Assembly: GCA_011088215.1 (NCBI GenBank)
Contig: JAALKD010000011.1
Coordinates: 1 to 64,000, forward strand
Length of the DNA: 64,000 nucleotides
Reading direction: 5' to 3'
Source: Sphingomonadales bacterium
GTDB lineage: Bacteria; Pseudomonadota; Alphaproteobacteria; Sphingomonadales; Kordiimonadaceae
Shown here: in pieces, positions 56,311 through 64,000 of the stretch
Layout of the letters: each line of letters opens with the position of its first letter
Numbering within the stretch: the first letter of the stretch is position 1
The notes under the pieces: generated by a model
Database searches by the model: none
Seen by the model: only the letters and a program-made list of their open reading frames with translations
Told to the model about the DNA's origin: nothing
Translations under genes and position numbers: made by a program

Positions 56311-58500
56311 ATGGCTATTGTTATTTTGACAAGTCGCGAAGATGTCGCCCAATTTCTCGACAGCGTAATCGAACATGCAGATGCTCATCGGCAAGCCTTT
56401 GGTTTTCTGTCCCAAAATGCATATAAAGACTGGGCTCTCCAAGAAAAAATTCATGTGGCAATTGAGGCCGTTAGCGGAAAGAAACGATATTTTGGCCACA
56501 TAATTTTTGGCGGCAGCAACCTGCAAGGCCGGATTTTTCAAGCGTATGTCACGACCTCTGGGCGCGGTAGAAACATTGGAAAGATGTTGGTCGATTCAGC
56601 AATAGAAAAATGCAAGCAACGTGGCTTTTTAAGTGTAGTTGCGAGAGTCGCTGACGATTTAACGGACGCAAACAAATTTTGGCAAAAAGTCGGATTCAAA
56701 ACAATAAAGGTTGTTGATGGCGGCAAAAGTGCCGGTCGACGAATAAATATTCGAACACGCGATTTAGATGTTCCTAGTTTACTTGATTTCATGTCAAAGC
56801 CCGCCTCTACAATTCCACAAAGTCTCGGCATAGGTGTTGACACAACCTCTAGCGCCCCAATTTATGCGTTCGATCTAAATGTCATTTTCGATATTGTAAA
56901 AGACAGGCCTCGTTCCACGCAGGCAGGGCAAGTGCTCGGATTAGCTTTCAATAACCACATACGGCTTAGTATATCAGCTGAATTTTTGGAAGAGTTACGC
57001 AGAGTATCTTCTCAATTTCCCAATGATCCGATGTTAAAATTAGCTCAAACCCTACCGAAGCTAGCTGCCCCCTCTAGCGGCAACGATTTCACAGAAATGC
57101 TTACTGATCTCACAGCAATGATTTTTCCCAATCAATTGCGAGATAACAAGCTATCTACCCAAGACAAGTCCGATATACGACACATCGCCACGTCAATTCA
57201 TCACGGAATAACTGGATTTGTCACTTCAGAAAAGGCGCTTCTAAGAGCCACAGATGACCTTTGGAAAAAGTACGGACTAGAGATCATTGCGCCAGAAGAA
57301 CTCATCGAAAATCAAGATGCCGATCCGCGTGACAGCCTATCCGTTGGTGCCGTTGCAACTTCTACCGATCAACACATAACTATCGTTGATTACCGGTCTA
57401 CTCAAAAAAGGGATTTAGTAGCGTTCTTAATATCACAGCGCGTACCTCGCACAGAAGTTCTACGATTGCTTGGTAAGGGCGCAGCTTGGTCCGAAGCTAG
57501 TGGCTTAGCCGTTTTTGAAGGCGATTCTATTGTGGCGACCGGGCTTTGGGACAGCGCAGCTAATCCAAGAGGCTTCGCAGAGATAAATATTTATGTAGAT
57601 GACGCATGCATTAACAGCAAAATCATTGCAGAACATCTGATCGAAACCGCTTCCACATATTTAAGCTCAAAGTCCCCTGTTGTAATGTCATTGCCGATCA
57701 CAACTCAAAACTCATTGATACGCAAAATTAGTGTAGCGCATGGATTTCGATCCGTAGATGAAGAATTGTCTGCCCCAAATTCACTGCAAAAAATAGCATT
57801 TGGTCGACCCTTAACAAGCGAGAATTGGAAAAAAGCAGCTCGCAAAATAAAGAAAATATCAGGCGTGAGTTTACCCGCAAAAATGCCAAAAAGTTCTAAC
57901 GGCAAACTCTTAATTCAATTGCAAACGCCAAATGGCAAAAATGTCACAATCGATTCAAAAGAGTTGGAAAACTTATTATCACCTGTTCTTGTTTTGTTCT
58001 CATCCAGGCCATGTGCTATTGTACCAATCAGACGAGCATATGCAGATGACCTTCTTGGAACTTCGGACCACAATTCGCTGCTTGAACACAAAGAGGCCGT
58101 ATTAAAACGTGTAAGAACCTATTTTTGTACGCCGCGAGCAGCATCAATTTTGAAACCGGGAACCGCATTGGTGTTTTATGAATCAGGCGGCGGGAGTGGA
58201 CGGTCTTCAGCAATTGCTATTGGTAGGGTATTGTCTTCTCGTATTGAATTTAAAGACGATATCCCTATTGATGTACTGACAGATGGTGTACTGGATGAAA
58301 AAATGTTTCATGAAATAGTAAAGGGTAAACAGATTTTGTCAGTTAGCTTTGATAACATCCTAAAACTTCCCTCACCCGTCCCTTTCGCCAGATTAAAACA
58401 ATTGAACTGTGCTGATGATTCCAATCTGGTGACAGCCAAAACCATCTCCGCACATGAATTAGAACAAGTTATCAAAGACGGATGGAAAGATGGCGACTAA
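56311..58500 (+). CDS. multidomain GNAT-PIN-GNAT-like-PUA/ASCH-like protein
   Basis: 729 residues. Residues 1-150: GNAT acetyltransferase with YVTTSGRGRNIGKMLVDSA (acetyl-CoA loop RGRNIG at 85-90) and FWQKVGF (124-130). 185-330: PIN nuclease; acidic residues Asp188 (YAFDLNVIFD), Glu224, Asp288 (SDIRHIATSIHHG) and Glu307 (GFVTSEKAL, Glu for the usual Asp). 365-500: a second GNAT-like fold without an acetyl-CoA loop. 545-700: PUA/ASCH-like domain (VLVLFSSRPCAIVPIRRAY, LKPGTALVFYESGG). The domain set implies an RNA-directed activity such as acetylation plus cleavage; the order is not one I recognise. AT-rich relative to flanking genes, consistent with transfer. It overlaps the ASCH gene by 11 bases. 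Confidence 0.75.
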   Translation: MAIVILTSREDVAQFLDSVIEHADAHRQAFGFLSQNAYKDWALQEKIHVAIEAVSGKKRYFGHIIFGGSNLQGRIFQAYVTTSGRGRNIGKMLVDSAIEKCKQRGFLSVVARVADDLTDANKFWQKVGFKTIKVVDGGKSAGRRINIRTRDLDVPSLLDFMSKPASTIPQSLGIGVDTTSSAPIYAFDLNVIFDIVKDRPRSTQAGQVLGLAFNNHIRLSISAEFLEELRRVSSQFPNDPMLKLAQTLPKLAAPSSGNDFTEMLTDLTAMIFPNQLRDNKLSTQDKSDIRHIATSIHHGITGFVTSEKALLRATDDLWKKYGLEIIAPEELIENQDADPRDSLSVGAVATSTDQHITIVDYRSTQKRDLVAFLISQRVPRTEVLRLLGKGAAWSEASGLAVFEGDSIVATGLWDSAANPRGFAEINIYVDDACINSKIIAEHLIETASTYLSSKSPVVMSLPITTQNSLIRKISVAHGFRSVDEELSAPNSLQKIAFGRPLTSENWKKAARKIKKISGVSLPAKMPKSSNGKLLIQLQTPNGKNVTIDSKELENLLSPVLVLFSSRPCAIVPIRRAYADDLLGTSDHNSLLEHKEAVLKRVRTYFCTPRAASILKPGTALVFYESGGGSGRSSAIAIGRVLSSRIEFKDDIPIDVLTDGVLDEKMFHEIVKGKQILSVSFDNILKLPSPVPFARLKQLNCADDSNLVTAKTISAHELEQVIKDGWKDGD

Positions 58501-58927
58501 ATCAGATATATTAATTTCAGTTGAGGAAAGACACGCGAAAAATCTGCTGTCTGGCACAAAAAAAATGGAACTGCGTCGTCGCAAGATTAACGTCAAGTGT
58601 GGTGACCGTGTTTGGATATACAGTAAAGTGCCAAAAGGGACGGTGGAAGCGATTGGCCATGTTTCATCCGTTTTTTCAGCTAGCCCGGTCGCTATTTGGG
58701 AAAAGTTTTCGGAATCCGTCGGCCTTAGCGAAATCGAGTTTTTTGAATATTACGCTGATCTTGATATGGGCCACGCAATAATTTTCAGCAAAGTTTTACC
58801 GCTCAAAAATTGCGTTGATCTGAAAGATATCCGAAGACACTATGAATCTTTTCAGCCCCCACAATTTTTTCAACGCCTGAATGCCGCTAGCCCAGTCTTG
58901 CAGCTGTTTGAAGCAGCTCACGCATAG
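58490..58927 (+). CDS. stand-alone ASCH-domain protein
   Basis: 145 residues. ASCH signature GTKKMELRRRKINVKCGDRVWIYS with Lys24, Glu27 and Arg29, then GTVEAIGHV and a C-terminal helical part. ASCH domains are PUA-like and bind RNA or nucleotides; E. coli YqfB, an ASCH protein, hydrolyses N4-acetylcytidine using Lys and Thr, but the Thr position is Glu27 here, so that activity is doubtful. The ATG at 58490 lies inside the end of the upstream gene, indicating coupled translation and a functional pair, perhaps antidote, cofactor or specificity subunit. Same AT-rich character as its partner. Confidence 0.8.
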   Translation: MATKSDILISVEERHAKNLLSGTKKMELRRRKINVKCGDRVWIYSKVPKGTVEAIGHVSSVFSASPVAIWEKFSESVGLSEIEFFEYYADLDMGHAIIFSKVLPLKNCVDLKDIRRHYESFQPPQFFQRLNAASPVLQLFEAAHA

Positions 58928-58961
58928 GCCTTCCTAATCCAATCCACAGAAGGCTAACCCC

Positions 58962-60092
58962 TTAAAACGAATTTCTATTCCCCTTATGGGCATCTGGTGC
59001 ATCATCGGTGGCGGTTGAATAGAGGTAATCAACAATATTGTCATGCAGGGTCTGCAGCCAGCTGTGGCCACCGTTGGATAGCATGATGATGGTTATGCCT
59101 TTGCCGGGTATTTTCGACAGAAGCGTTCTGAAACTGCGGTTGCCGCCGGTGTGAAGGGCTATTTTATCGCCGTTCTTTTCCGACACGGCCCAGCCGTAGC
59201 CGTAACCATAGGTACCGTAAAAATTTTCAACATGGGGCTGGGTGGCCATTTGGAGTGTTTCGGCGCTGATGAACAGGTTTGCGTCCAGCGCGGCGCTCCA
59301 TTTCAGTAAATCATCGGTTGTGGAATATATGCCGCCACTGCCGACGGTGTGTGCGGTATAATCAAGCCGCCTGCCCTGACTGTCATAGCCGGTGGCGCGG
59401 CCTTCGATTGTGGGTTTTTCCTCGTTGGCAACATAGGTGCGGTTCATACCGGCAGGCGTGAACAGGTTGTTTTTCATGAACAGCTCTATGGGCGTACCCG
59501 AGACCCGCTCCGCCAACAATGCCAGCAGCACATAGCCTGTGTTGCTATACTGCGCGCGGGTGCCGGGCGCGAAATCAGGGGCGCCGTTCCCCAGTGCCCA
59601 CTTAAGAACATCGCTGTTGGTTATGCCGTTAATGCGGCGGCGCAGCGGGCCGAAAAAATCAGGCAGGCCGGACTGGTGCACCAGCAAGTGGTGAACGGTG
59701 ATGGCGTTCCAGCTGGCGGGGGCTTCGGGGAAGAATTTGCTGATGGAGTCCTGGTAATCAAGCAGCCCTTTTTCCGCCAGCATCATGACCGCCACCGAGG
59801 TGATTTGCTTGCCCACCGATGCCAGGTAAAAAGGGGTGGAAGGTGTGATGGGGGCCTTACTTTCCAGCTGTGCCAACCCAAAGGCCTTGTCATAGTGCAG
59901 GGTGCCGCCGTGCACGACTTTTATCGCCACCCCCGGCTTGCCTGCGCTGACGTTCGCGGCAAAAAAGCGATCCAGATTTTCTTCAAGGCTGTCCTCAAGG
60001 ACAAAATCATCATTTGCTGAGTGGGTGCTTGCGTACCCGGACAAGGACAGGCAGACGGCAAGAAGGACGACGATGATGTGGCTGTGTCTCAT
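58962..60092 (-). CDS. serine hydrolase, beta-lactamase/DD-peptidase fold
   Basis: 376 residues from ATG 60092; the longer frame to 60239 adds an unlikely basic stretch. Signal peptide at the N-terminus. Class C-like motifs: SVGK with Ser92 and Lys95, YSN with Tyr182, and HTGGN. About 100 residues between the first two motifs. More likely an esterase or peptidase than an antibiotic beta-lactamase, since such family members are numerous and poorly defined. GC-rich, marking the right border of the AT-rich cassette. Confidence 0.88.
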   Translation of the reverse strand: MRHSHIIVVLLAVCLSLSGYASTHSANDDFVLEDSLEENLDRFFAANVSAGKPGVAIKVVHGGTLHYDKAFGLAQLESKAPITPSTPFYLASVGKQITSVAVMMLAEKGLLDYQDSISKFFPEAPASWNAITVHHLLVHQSGLPDFFGPLRRRINGITNSDVLKWALGNGAPDFAPGTRAQYSNTGYVLLALLAERVSGTPIELFMKNNLFTPAGMNRTYVANEEKPTIEGRATGYDSQGRRLDYTAHTVGSGGIYSTTDDLLKWSAALDANLFISAETLQMATQPHVENFYGTYGYGYGWAVSEKNGDKIALHTGGNRSFRTLLSKIPGKGITIIMLSNGGHSWLQTLHDNIVDYLYSTATDDAPDAHKGNRNSF

Positions 60093-60371
60093 ATAGCGCC
60101 GTGCGGTGATTCTGGTTTGGTGTTTGGCTTTCCGTATGTGAGGGCGGCGATGCCCTGAACCTCGACCCCCCATATGTACCACCAATAAACCGGCCAGGAA
60201 ACAGATCAGGAAACAGGCGCGGAAATAGGCGCTTCTCATCCCACAGCGTTACCGCCTCATCGCAGTCGGGTTGAGACGCCCATAATGCTCGGTTATAGTC
60301 CCGCCAATATACTTAAATTCATTTCAATAGAACTACATACTCTTTAAATTTTTACTTCGGGGGGAACACCA

Positions 60372-60794
60372 ATGGACGACAGGTTGCTTAACTGGCTGTA
60401 TGCCAACAGGATGATTGTGGGCGGGGTTGCGGTTTTGATCTCGGTTTTCACATGGTCGGTTGATTTGATGGACCTTGTTTATGTGTGCCCCTTCTGCCGG
60501 ACCCAGCGCACGGTTATTGGCCTGCTGGGCATTCTGTACCTGCTGCCGACAGCCACGCACTGGATAAGCCGCTGGGTGGCCACCGTGCTCGCCGGATTTG
60601 GCTTTGCGGTTGCGGCACGGCAGCATTTTGGCGGCTGGGCCAACATTATGTCAGGCAAATTTGAGTGGGGCGAGCAGTGGTGGGTGAACAGCTGGATGCC
60701 GTCCGGCTTTGCCATGTTTATCATCACCGGGCTTGTGCTGCTGATATGGACGCACAAAACAATTGAGCCTGCGGAAGAAGAAGCAAGCGACTAA
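60372..60794 (+). CDS. DsbB-like four-helix membrane protein
   Basis: 140 residues, four membrane helices. The first loop has VCPFCRTQRTVIGLLGILYLLP, with Cys39 and Cys42 followed by QR, the pattern of DsbB/VKOR-like quinone-linked oxidases (CPxCxxQR). The second Cys pair found in DsbB is missing, and the second periplasmic segment has WW instead. It may be a disulfide carrier reduced to one site, or an unrelated membrane protein. The stop overlaps the convergent channel gene by four bases. Confidence 0.65.
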   Translation: MDDRLLNWLYANRMIVGGVAVLISVFTWSVDLMDLVYVCPFCRTQRTVIGLLGILYLLPTATHWISRWVATVLAGFGFAVAARQHFGGWANIMSGKFEWGEQWWVNSWMPSGFAMFIITGLVLLIWTHKTIEPAEEEASD

Positions 60795-61585
60795 TCAGCC
60801 TCGCCGATAGCTTCATCAGTTTTTTCATCCGTGCCAGTTAACCAGTAGGCGACGCCGATAAAGCCTGCGCCGCCGATGATGTTGCCGAAGGACACCCAGA
60901 TAAGGTTGTACCATGCGGAAGTGACCGTAACGCTGTCGGCGTGCGCGCCCAGCATGGAAATGGTGAAGACGGTCATGTTGGCAACGCCGTGCTCGTATCC
61001 CGCGGCGACGAACGCAAACAGGCACCAGAAAATGAGGATGCATTTGGCAGTGTCATTCTTTGTGCGCGAAGTCATCCAGATGGCAAGGCATATGAGCCAG
61101 TTGCAGATAATAGCGCGCGCCACCAGTTGAACGATGCCGCTTTCCACCTTGGCGGCGGCGATTTGGTGCACCAGCGCAGTGGGGTCATCCAGCCACCCGC
61201 CGCCACCGCCCAGCGCAAACAGCAGGCCCAAAAGCATGGCACCGATCAGGTTACCGCTCCAGCAGGCTGTCCAGTCAACCACCACCTGGGTGGCAGTAAG
61301 CTTGCGATAAAGAAAGCCGAAGGTCATGAACATGGTGTGGCCCGAGAACAGCTCGGCCCCGGCGAAGATGATCAGCGTGAGCGTGATGCCGAAGAAACAA
61401 CCCATAATCAGGTTGCGCGAGAGGGGCTCGGCCTCATTACCCAGCGTGAGGATCAGGATAATGCCGATGCCAACGTACGCCCCGGCCATCATGGTGGAGA
61501 TGAGGAAACCCAGCGGTTTGGCCTTCATGTAGTTCACTTTGGTGACGGCAAGGCTCGCCATTTGGCTGGTGGTGGTGCGGTACAT
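60791..61585 (-). CDS. formate/nitrite transporter family channel
   Basis: 264 residues from ATG 61585 (GGGGAAT upstream). Six helices with the FNT signatures AGAYVGIGIILILTLG, GAELFSGHTMFMTFGFL, WSGNLIGAMLLGLL and NWLICLAIWMTSRTK, GYEHGVANM and GNIIGGAGFIG. Pentameric channel for a small monovalent anion such as formate, nitrite or hydrosulfide; which one cannot be told. No formate or nitrite metabolism genes are nearby. Overlaps the DsbB-like gene end-to-end. Confidence 0.92.
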   Translation of the reverse strand: MYRTTTSQMASLAVTKVNYMKAKPLGFLISTMMAGAYVGIGIILILTLGNEAEPLSRNLIMGCFFGITLTLIIFAGAELFSGHTMFMTFGFLYRKLTATQVVVDWTACWSGNLIGAMLLGLLFALGGGGGWLDDPTALVHQIAAAKVESGIVQLVARAIICNWLICLAIWMTSRTKNDTAKCILIFWCLFAFVAAGYEHGVANMTVFTISMLGAHADSVTVTSAWYNLIWVSFGNIIGGAGFIGVAYWLTGTDEKTDEAIGEAD

Positions 61586-61767
61586 ACATTCCCCGGTTTT
61601 GTTGTTATCCCAAACTCTCCCAGCGTCATGATTAGCAGCGCACTGGCAAGCGCGCATGACCTGGGTCAAGTGCGGTAAAAAAAGCAGATGTTTAGGGCAG
61701 GCCTTTGGTGCATTATCAGCGGCAACAGACCACCGACACCAAAAGTCGATACGCAAGGGGATATAGG

Positions 61768-64000
61768 ATGCCTGGCTCTCAATTATTGCTCGCGGTAAGC
61801 TTAATCATTGGATTGGCCGTAGCGACACCGCCCCCGTTGCAAGCGCAAGATGACGAAACCGCAAACCTGAAGCGCCCCAAGATAGGCCTGGTGCTGTCGG
61901 GCGGCGGGGCGCGGGGGGCGGCGCATTTGGGTGTGTTGAAGGTTTTGGAGGAAAACCAAATTCCGGTTGATGTGATTGCAGGCACCAGTTTCGGTGCGCT
62001 GGTGGGGGGCCTGTATGCATCGGGCTATTCCGCCGATGAGCTGACCACCATTCTGGAAGACATTGATTGGCAGGCGGTTCTGTCATCCGAAGCGCCGCGC
62101 CGCAAACGTTCGTTCCGGCGCAAGCAGGACGATGACGGTTTCCTGATCCAGTTCCGGCTAGGCGTGAAAGACGGCAAACTGAAACTACCTTCCGGGCTGG
62201 TGACGCCCAACAACCTGCGGCTTTTGCTGCGCGAGCTGGCAGCAAACGCGCACGCTGTGCGCAATTTTGACAAGCTGCCGATACCGTTCCGGGCGGTGGC
62301 GACCGACCTGGAAAGCGGGCAGCCCGTAGTGCTGTCGGGCGGTGATTTGGCGTCATCGATGGTGGCCAGCATGGCAGTGCCAGCGCTGTTTCCTCCCGTT
62401 GAACTGGACGAACGGCTGCTGGTGGACGGCGGGGTTTCCAACAATGTGCCGATCGATGTGGCGCGGGCCATGGGCGCGGATATTGTGATTGTGGTGGACA
62501 TCAGCACACCGATGAAAAGCAGGGAGGAAATTTCATCCTTCACTTCGGTGATCACCCAACTAACCCTGATTATGACCAATAAAAATGCCGCCGCCCAGAT
62601 GGCCACACTGGGTGCGCGAGACATTGTTATCCGCCCAGATATCGAAGGCATCGGCCTGGTGGATTTTGACCGCACCGACGAGGTTGTACCCAAGGGCGAA
62701 GCCGCAACGGAGGCTGTACTGGGGCAACTCAGGGCGCTGGCGCTAGACGGGGCGGCGTGGGCGCAGCATTTGAATGCGCGATTTCCCGGCGACGAGCGAG
62801 CGCCAACAATCGATTTTGTTCGCATCGACAATACCTCAGACCTTGACGACCGGACGATCCGCAATCGGCTGTCGCAACAGCTGGGCAAACCGCTGAACAT
62901 CAAAGCTTTATCGGAGGACCTAACACGTATATACGGCATCGAACTGTTTGATGAAGTGGGTTACCGCACGGTGACAGAGGGCGACCAAACCGGGCTGGAG
63001 GTGCGCGCGCGCCGCCGGGAAAACGGCGACGCCCAATTGCGGTTCGGTTTGGCATTGCAGGATGATTTTGAGGGCGGCAGCGGTTACCAGATTGCTGCGG
63101 GGCTGAACCAGCTGGCGGTCAACAGCCACGGCGGCGAACTGGCCGCCCAATTTGTCATCGGCGACCGGTTTAGCCTGTTCACTGAATTCTATCAGCCGCT
63201 GGACTATACGGATCGATTTTTTCTGTTCGCCAACGCTGAAGCCAGCAAGTCCAATAACAATATAATCGCTGGCGACGGCAGCGGTGACTTGCTAGCGCAG
63301 GCGCGTGTTTCTGGCGTTAATTTTCAGGTGGGCGGCGGGCGAAACTTCGGCAATTGGGGTAGCGCGCGCATAAGCCTGCAACGCACTTTCAGTCGAATTA
63401 ATCGGCGCATTGGACTGCCCGGGCTAACCGGCATTTCCGTGGATTCCACCACGCTTAATTTGGGCTTTGAGGTGGACACGCTGGATAACCCGCGCTTTCC
63501 CCACGAAGGGCTTGCGCTTGAGGTTGGCTACCGCAACAGCTTGGGTTGGTTTGGCGGTGACAGCCGGGTGGATAACCTGCAGTTCGGCGTATACAAGCCC
63601 ATTTCATGGGGCAAAAACACGATTGGTCTGACCGGCAATTTCGGCACGTCGTTCAACGGCACGCCCAACGAAACCGATGTGTTCCCGGTGGGTGGCTTCC
63701 TGAGCCTGACAGCCTTCGCCCCCGGCCAATTGAGCGGTAATCACGGCGGTACAGCAGGCTTGATCTATTACCGCAGGGTTGCAGGCGGACCGAAATATTT
63801 GACGCAAACGCCGCTTTATTTGGGCGCAACCATCGAGGCCGGAAACGTGTGGAACGATGCCAGCGATATCAGCCTGGGGGACCTGAAATGGAGCAGCAGC
63901 CTGTTCGTTGGCGCCGACACCATTATTGGACCCATATATCTTGGCGGCGGTATCGGCAGCGGCGGCGAGGCGGCGGCCTTCCTGTTCATTGGTCAGCTAT
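61768..64000 (+). CDS. patatin-like phospholipase with C-terminal Bam-type barrel (cut by the window end)
   Basis: Start ATG 61768 (AAGGGG upstream); at least 744 residues, still open at 64000. Signal peptide ending near LQAQ. Patatin domain: oxyanion loop SGGGARGAAH (45-50), nucleophile elbow GTSFG with Ser74, and VDGGVSNNVP with the catalytic Asp. A POTRA-like segment follows (IDNTSDLDDRTIRNRLSQQL), then beta-strand repeats of a BamA/TamA-like surface-antigen barrel (LDNPRFPHEGLALEVGY). This is the PlpD type of type-V secreted or outer-membrane-anchored lipase. The missing end should hold the last barrel strands. Confidence 0.93.
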   Translation, partial: MPGSQLLLAVSLIIGLAVATPPPLQAQDDETANLKRPKIGLVLSGGGARGAAHLGVLKVLEENQIPVDVIAGTSFGALVGGLYASGYSADELTTILEDIDWQAVLSSEAPRRKRSFRRKQDDDGFLIQFRLGVKDGKLKLPSGLVTPNNLRLLLRELAANAHAVRNFDKLPIPFRAVATDLESGQPVVLSGGDLASSMVASMAVPALFPPVELDERLLVDGGVSNNVPIDVARAMGADIVIVVDISTPMKSREEISSFTSVITQLTLIMTNKNAAAQMATLGARDIVIRPDIEGIGLVDFDRTDEVVPKGEAATEAVLGQLRALALDGAAWAQHLNARFPGDERAPTIDFVRIDNTSDLDDRTIRNRLSQQLGKPLNIKALSEDLTRIYGIELFDEVGYRTVTEGDQTGLEVRARRRENGDAQLRFGLALQDDFEGGSGYQIAAGLNQLAVNSHGGELAAQFVIGDRFSLFTEFYQPLDYTDRFFLFANAEASKSNNNIIAGDGSGDLLAQARVSGVNFQVGGGRNFGNWGSARISLQRTFSRINRRIGLPGLTGISVDSTTLNLGFEVDTLDNPRFPHEGLALEVGYRNSLGWFGGDSRVDNLQFGVYKPISWGKNTIGLTGNFGTSFNGTPNETDVFPVGGFLSLTAFAPGQLSGNHGGTAGLIYYRRVAGGPKYLTQTPLYLGATIEAGNVWNDASDISLGDLKWSSSLFVGADTIIGPIYLGGGIGSGGEAAAFLFIGQL

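Noticed and set aside
56133..58961. integrase, transposase or att-site flanking the GNAT-PIN cassette
   Set aside because: None seen: no terminal direct repeats, tRNA gene or recombinase; transfer is inferred only from composition and gene content.

Overview
The window looks like chromosomal DNA of a free-living alphaproteobacterium. The evidence is the trpF-trpB-trpA-accD-folC run, the addB-addA-trxA block, a DivL-type tyrosine 'histidine kinase', and the chvI-chvG-hprK-rapZ-EIIA-ptsH-ahcY block divergent from pckA. A lineage near Kordiimonadales/Emcibacterales is a weak guess from overall gene content. The first ~53 bases are an almost pure C run that reads as a contig-end artefact. The right edge cuts a patatin gene.

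Region by region. 61-5271 (+): tail of a TM2-like protein, tryptophan genes, accD and folC. 5287-7094 (-): DUF1801 protein, kappa-GST/DsbA-like isomerase and SDR enzyme. 7217-17073 (-): trxA, addA, addB, tsaE and a DivL-like kinase. 17244-19738 (-): metK and ahcY (SAM cycle). 19835-24382 (-): the regulatory PTS (HPr, EIIA-Man, RapZ, truncated HprK) and the ChvG/ChvI envelope two-component system. pckA (+) faces this block across a 530-bp regulatory gap. As far as I recall, this 24-26 kb order is widely kept in alphaproteobacteria. The AmgK-MurU pair that I remember between tsaE and addB is absent here.

26.5-40.3 kb is a mosaic of short units: a LytTR/TerB pair, base-excision repair, a J-domain protein, GNAT, DUF1272, a secreted M20 hydrolase, a flavin-binding PPOX protein divergent from a MocR/PdxR-like regulator, a carbonic-anhydrase-fold protein that has lost all three zinc ligands, a SPOR lipoprotein, an NSS transporter, SufE and an MFS carrier. 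40.4-43.4 kb is a complete phage-shock module: pspABC (-) behind a good sigma-54 promoter and a long leader with three phased 21-bp repeats, divergent from pspF (+). 43.4-54.2 kb holds an orphan exosortase-A-type O-glycosylation ligase, an exported amidohydrolase, an S9 peptidase, a truncated EAL protein (probable frameshift), hypothetical membrane proteins, a 1.1-kb AT-rich repeat tract and a DUF533/TerB-like protein.

lepA is followed by a visibly AT-richer two-gene cassette (56.3-58.9 kb). It encodes a 729-residue GNAT-PIN-(GNAT)-PUA/ASCH-like protein overlapping a stand-alone ASCH-domain gene. This is the best candidate here for an undescribed RNA-directed, toxin- or defence-like system. 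The window ends with a beta-lactamase-fold hydrolase, a DsbB-like membrane protein, a formate/nitrite-type channel and a patatin with the start of a beta-barrel. No rRNA, tRNA, CRISPR array, transposase or integrase was recognised. All calls come from reading the sequence; no database search was run.
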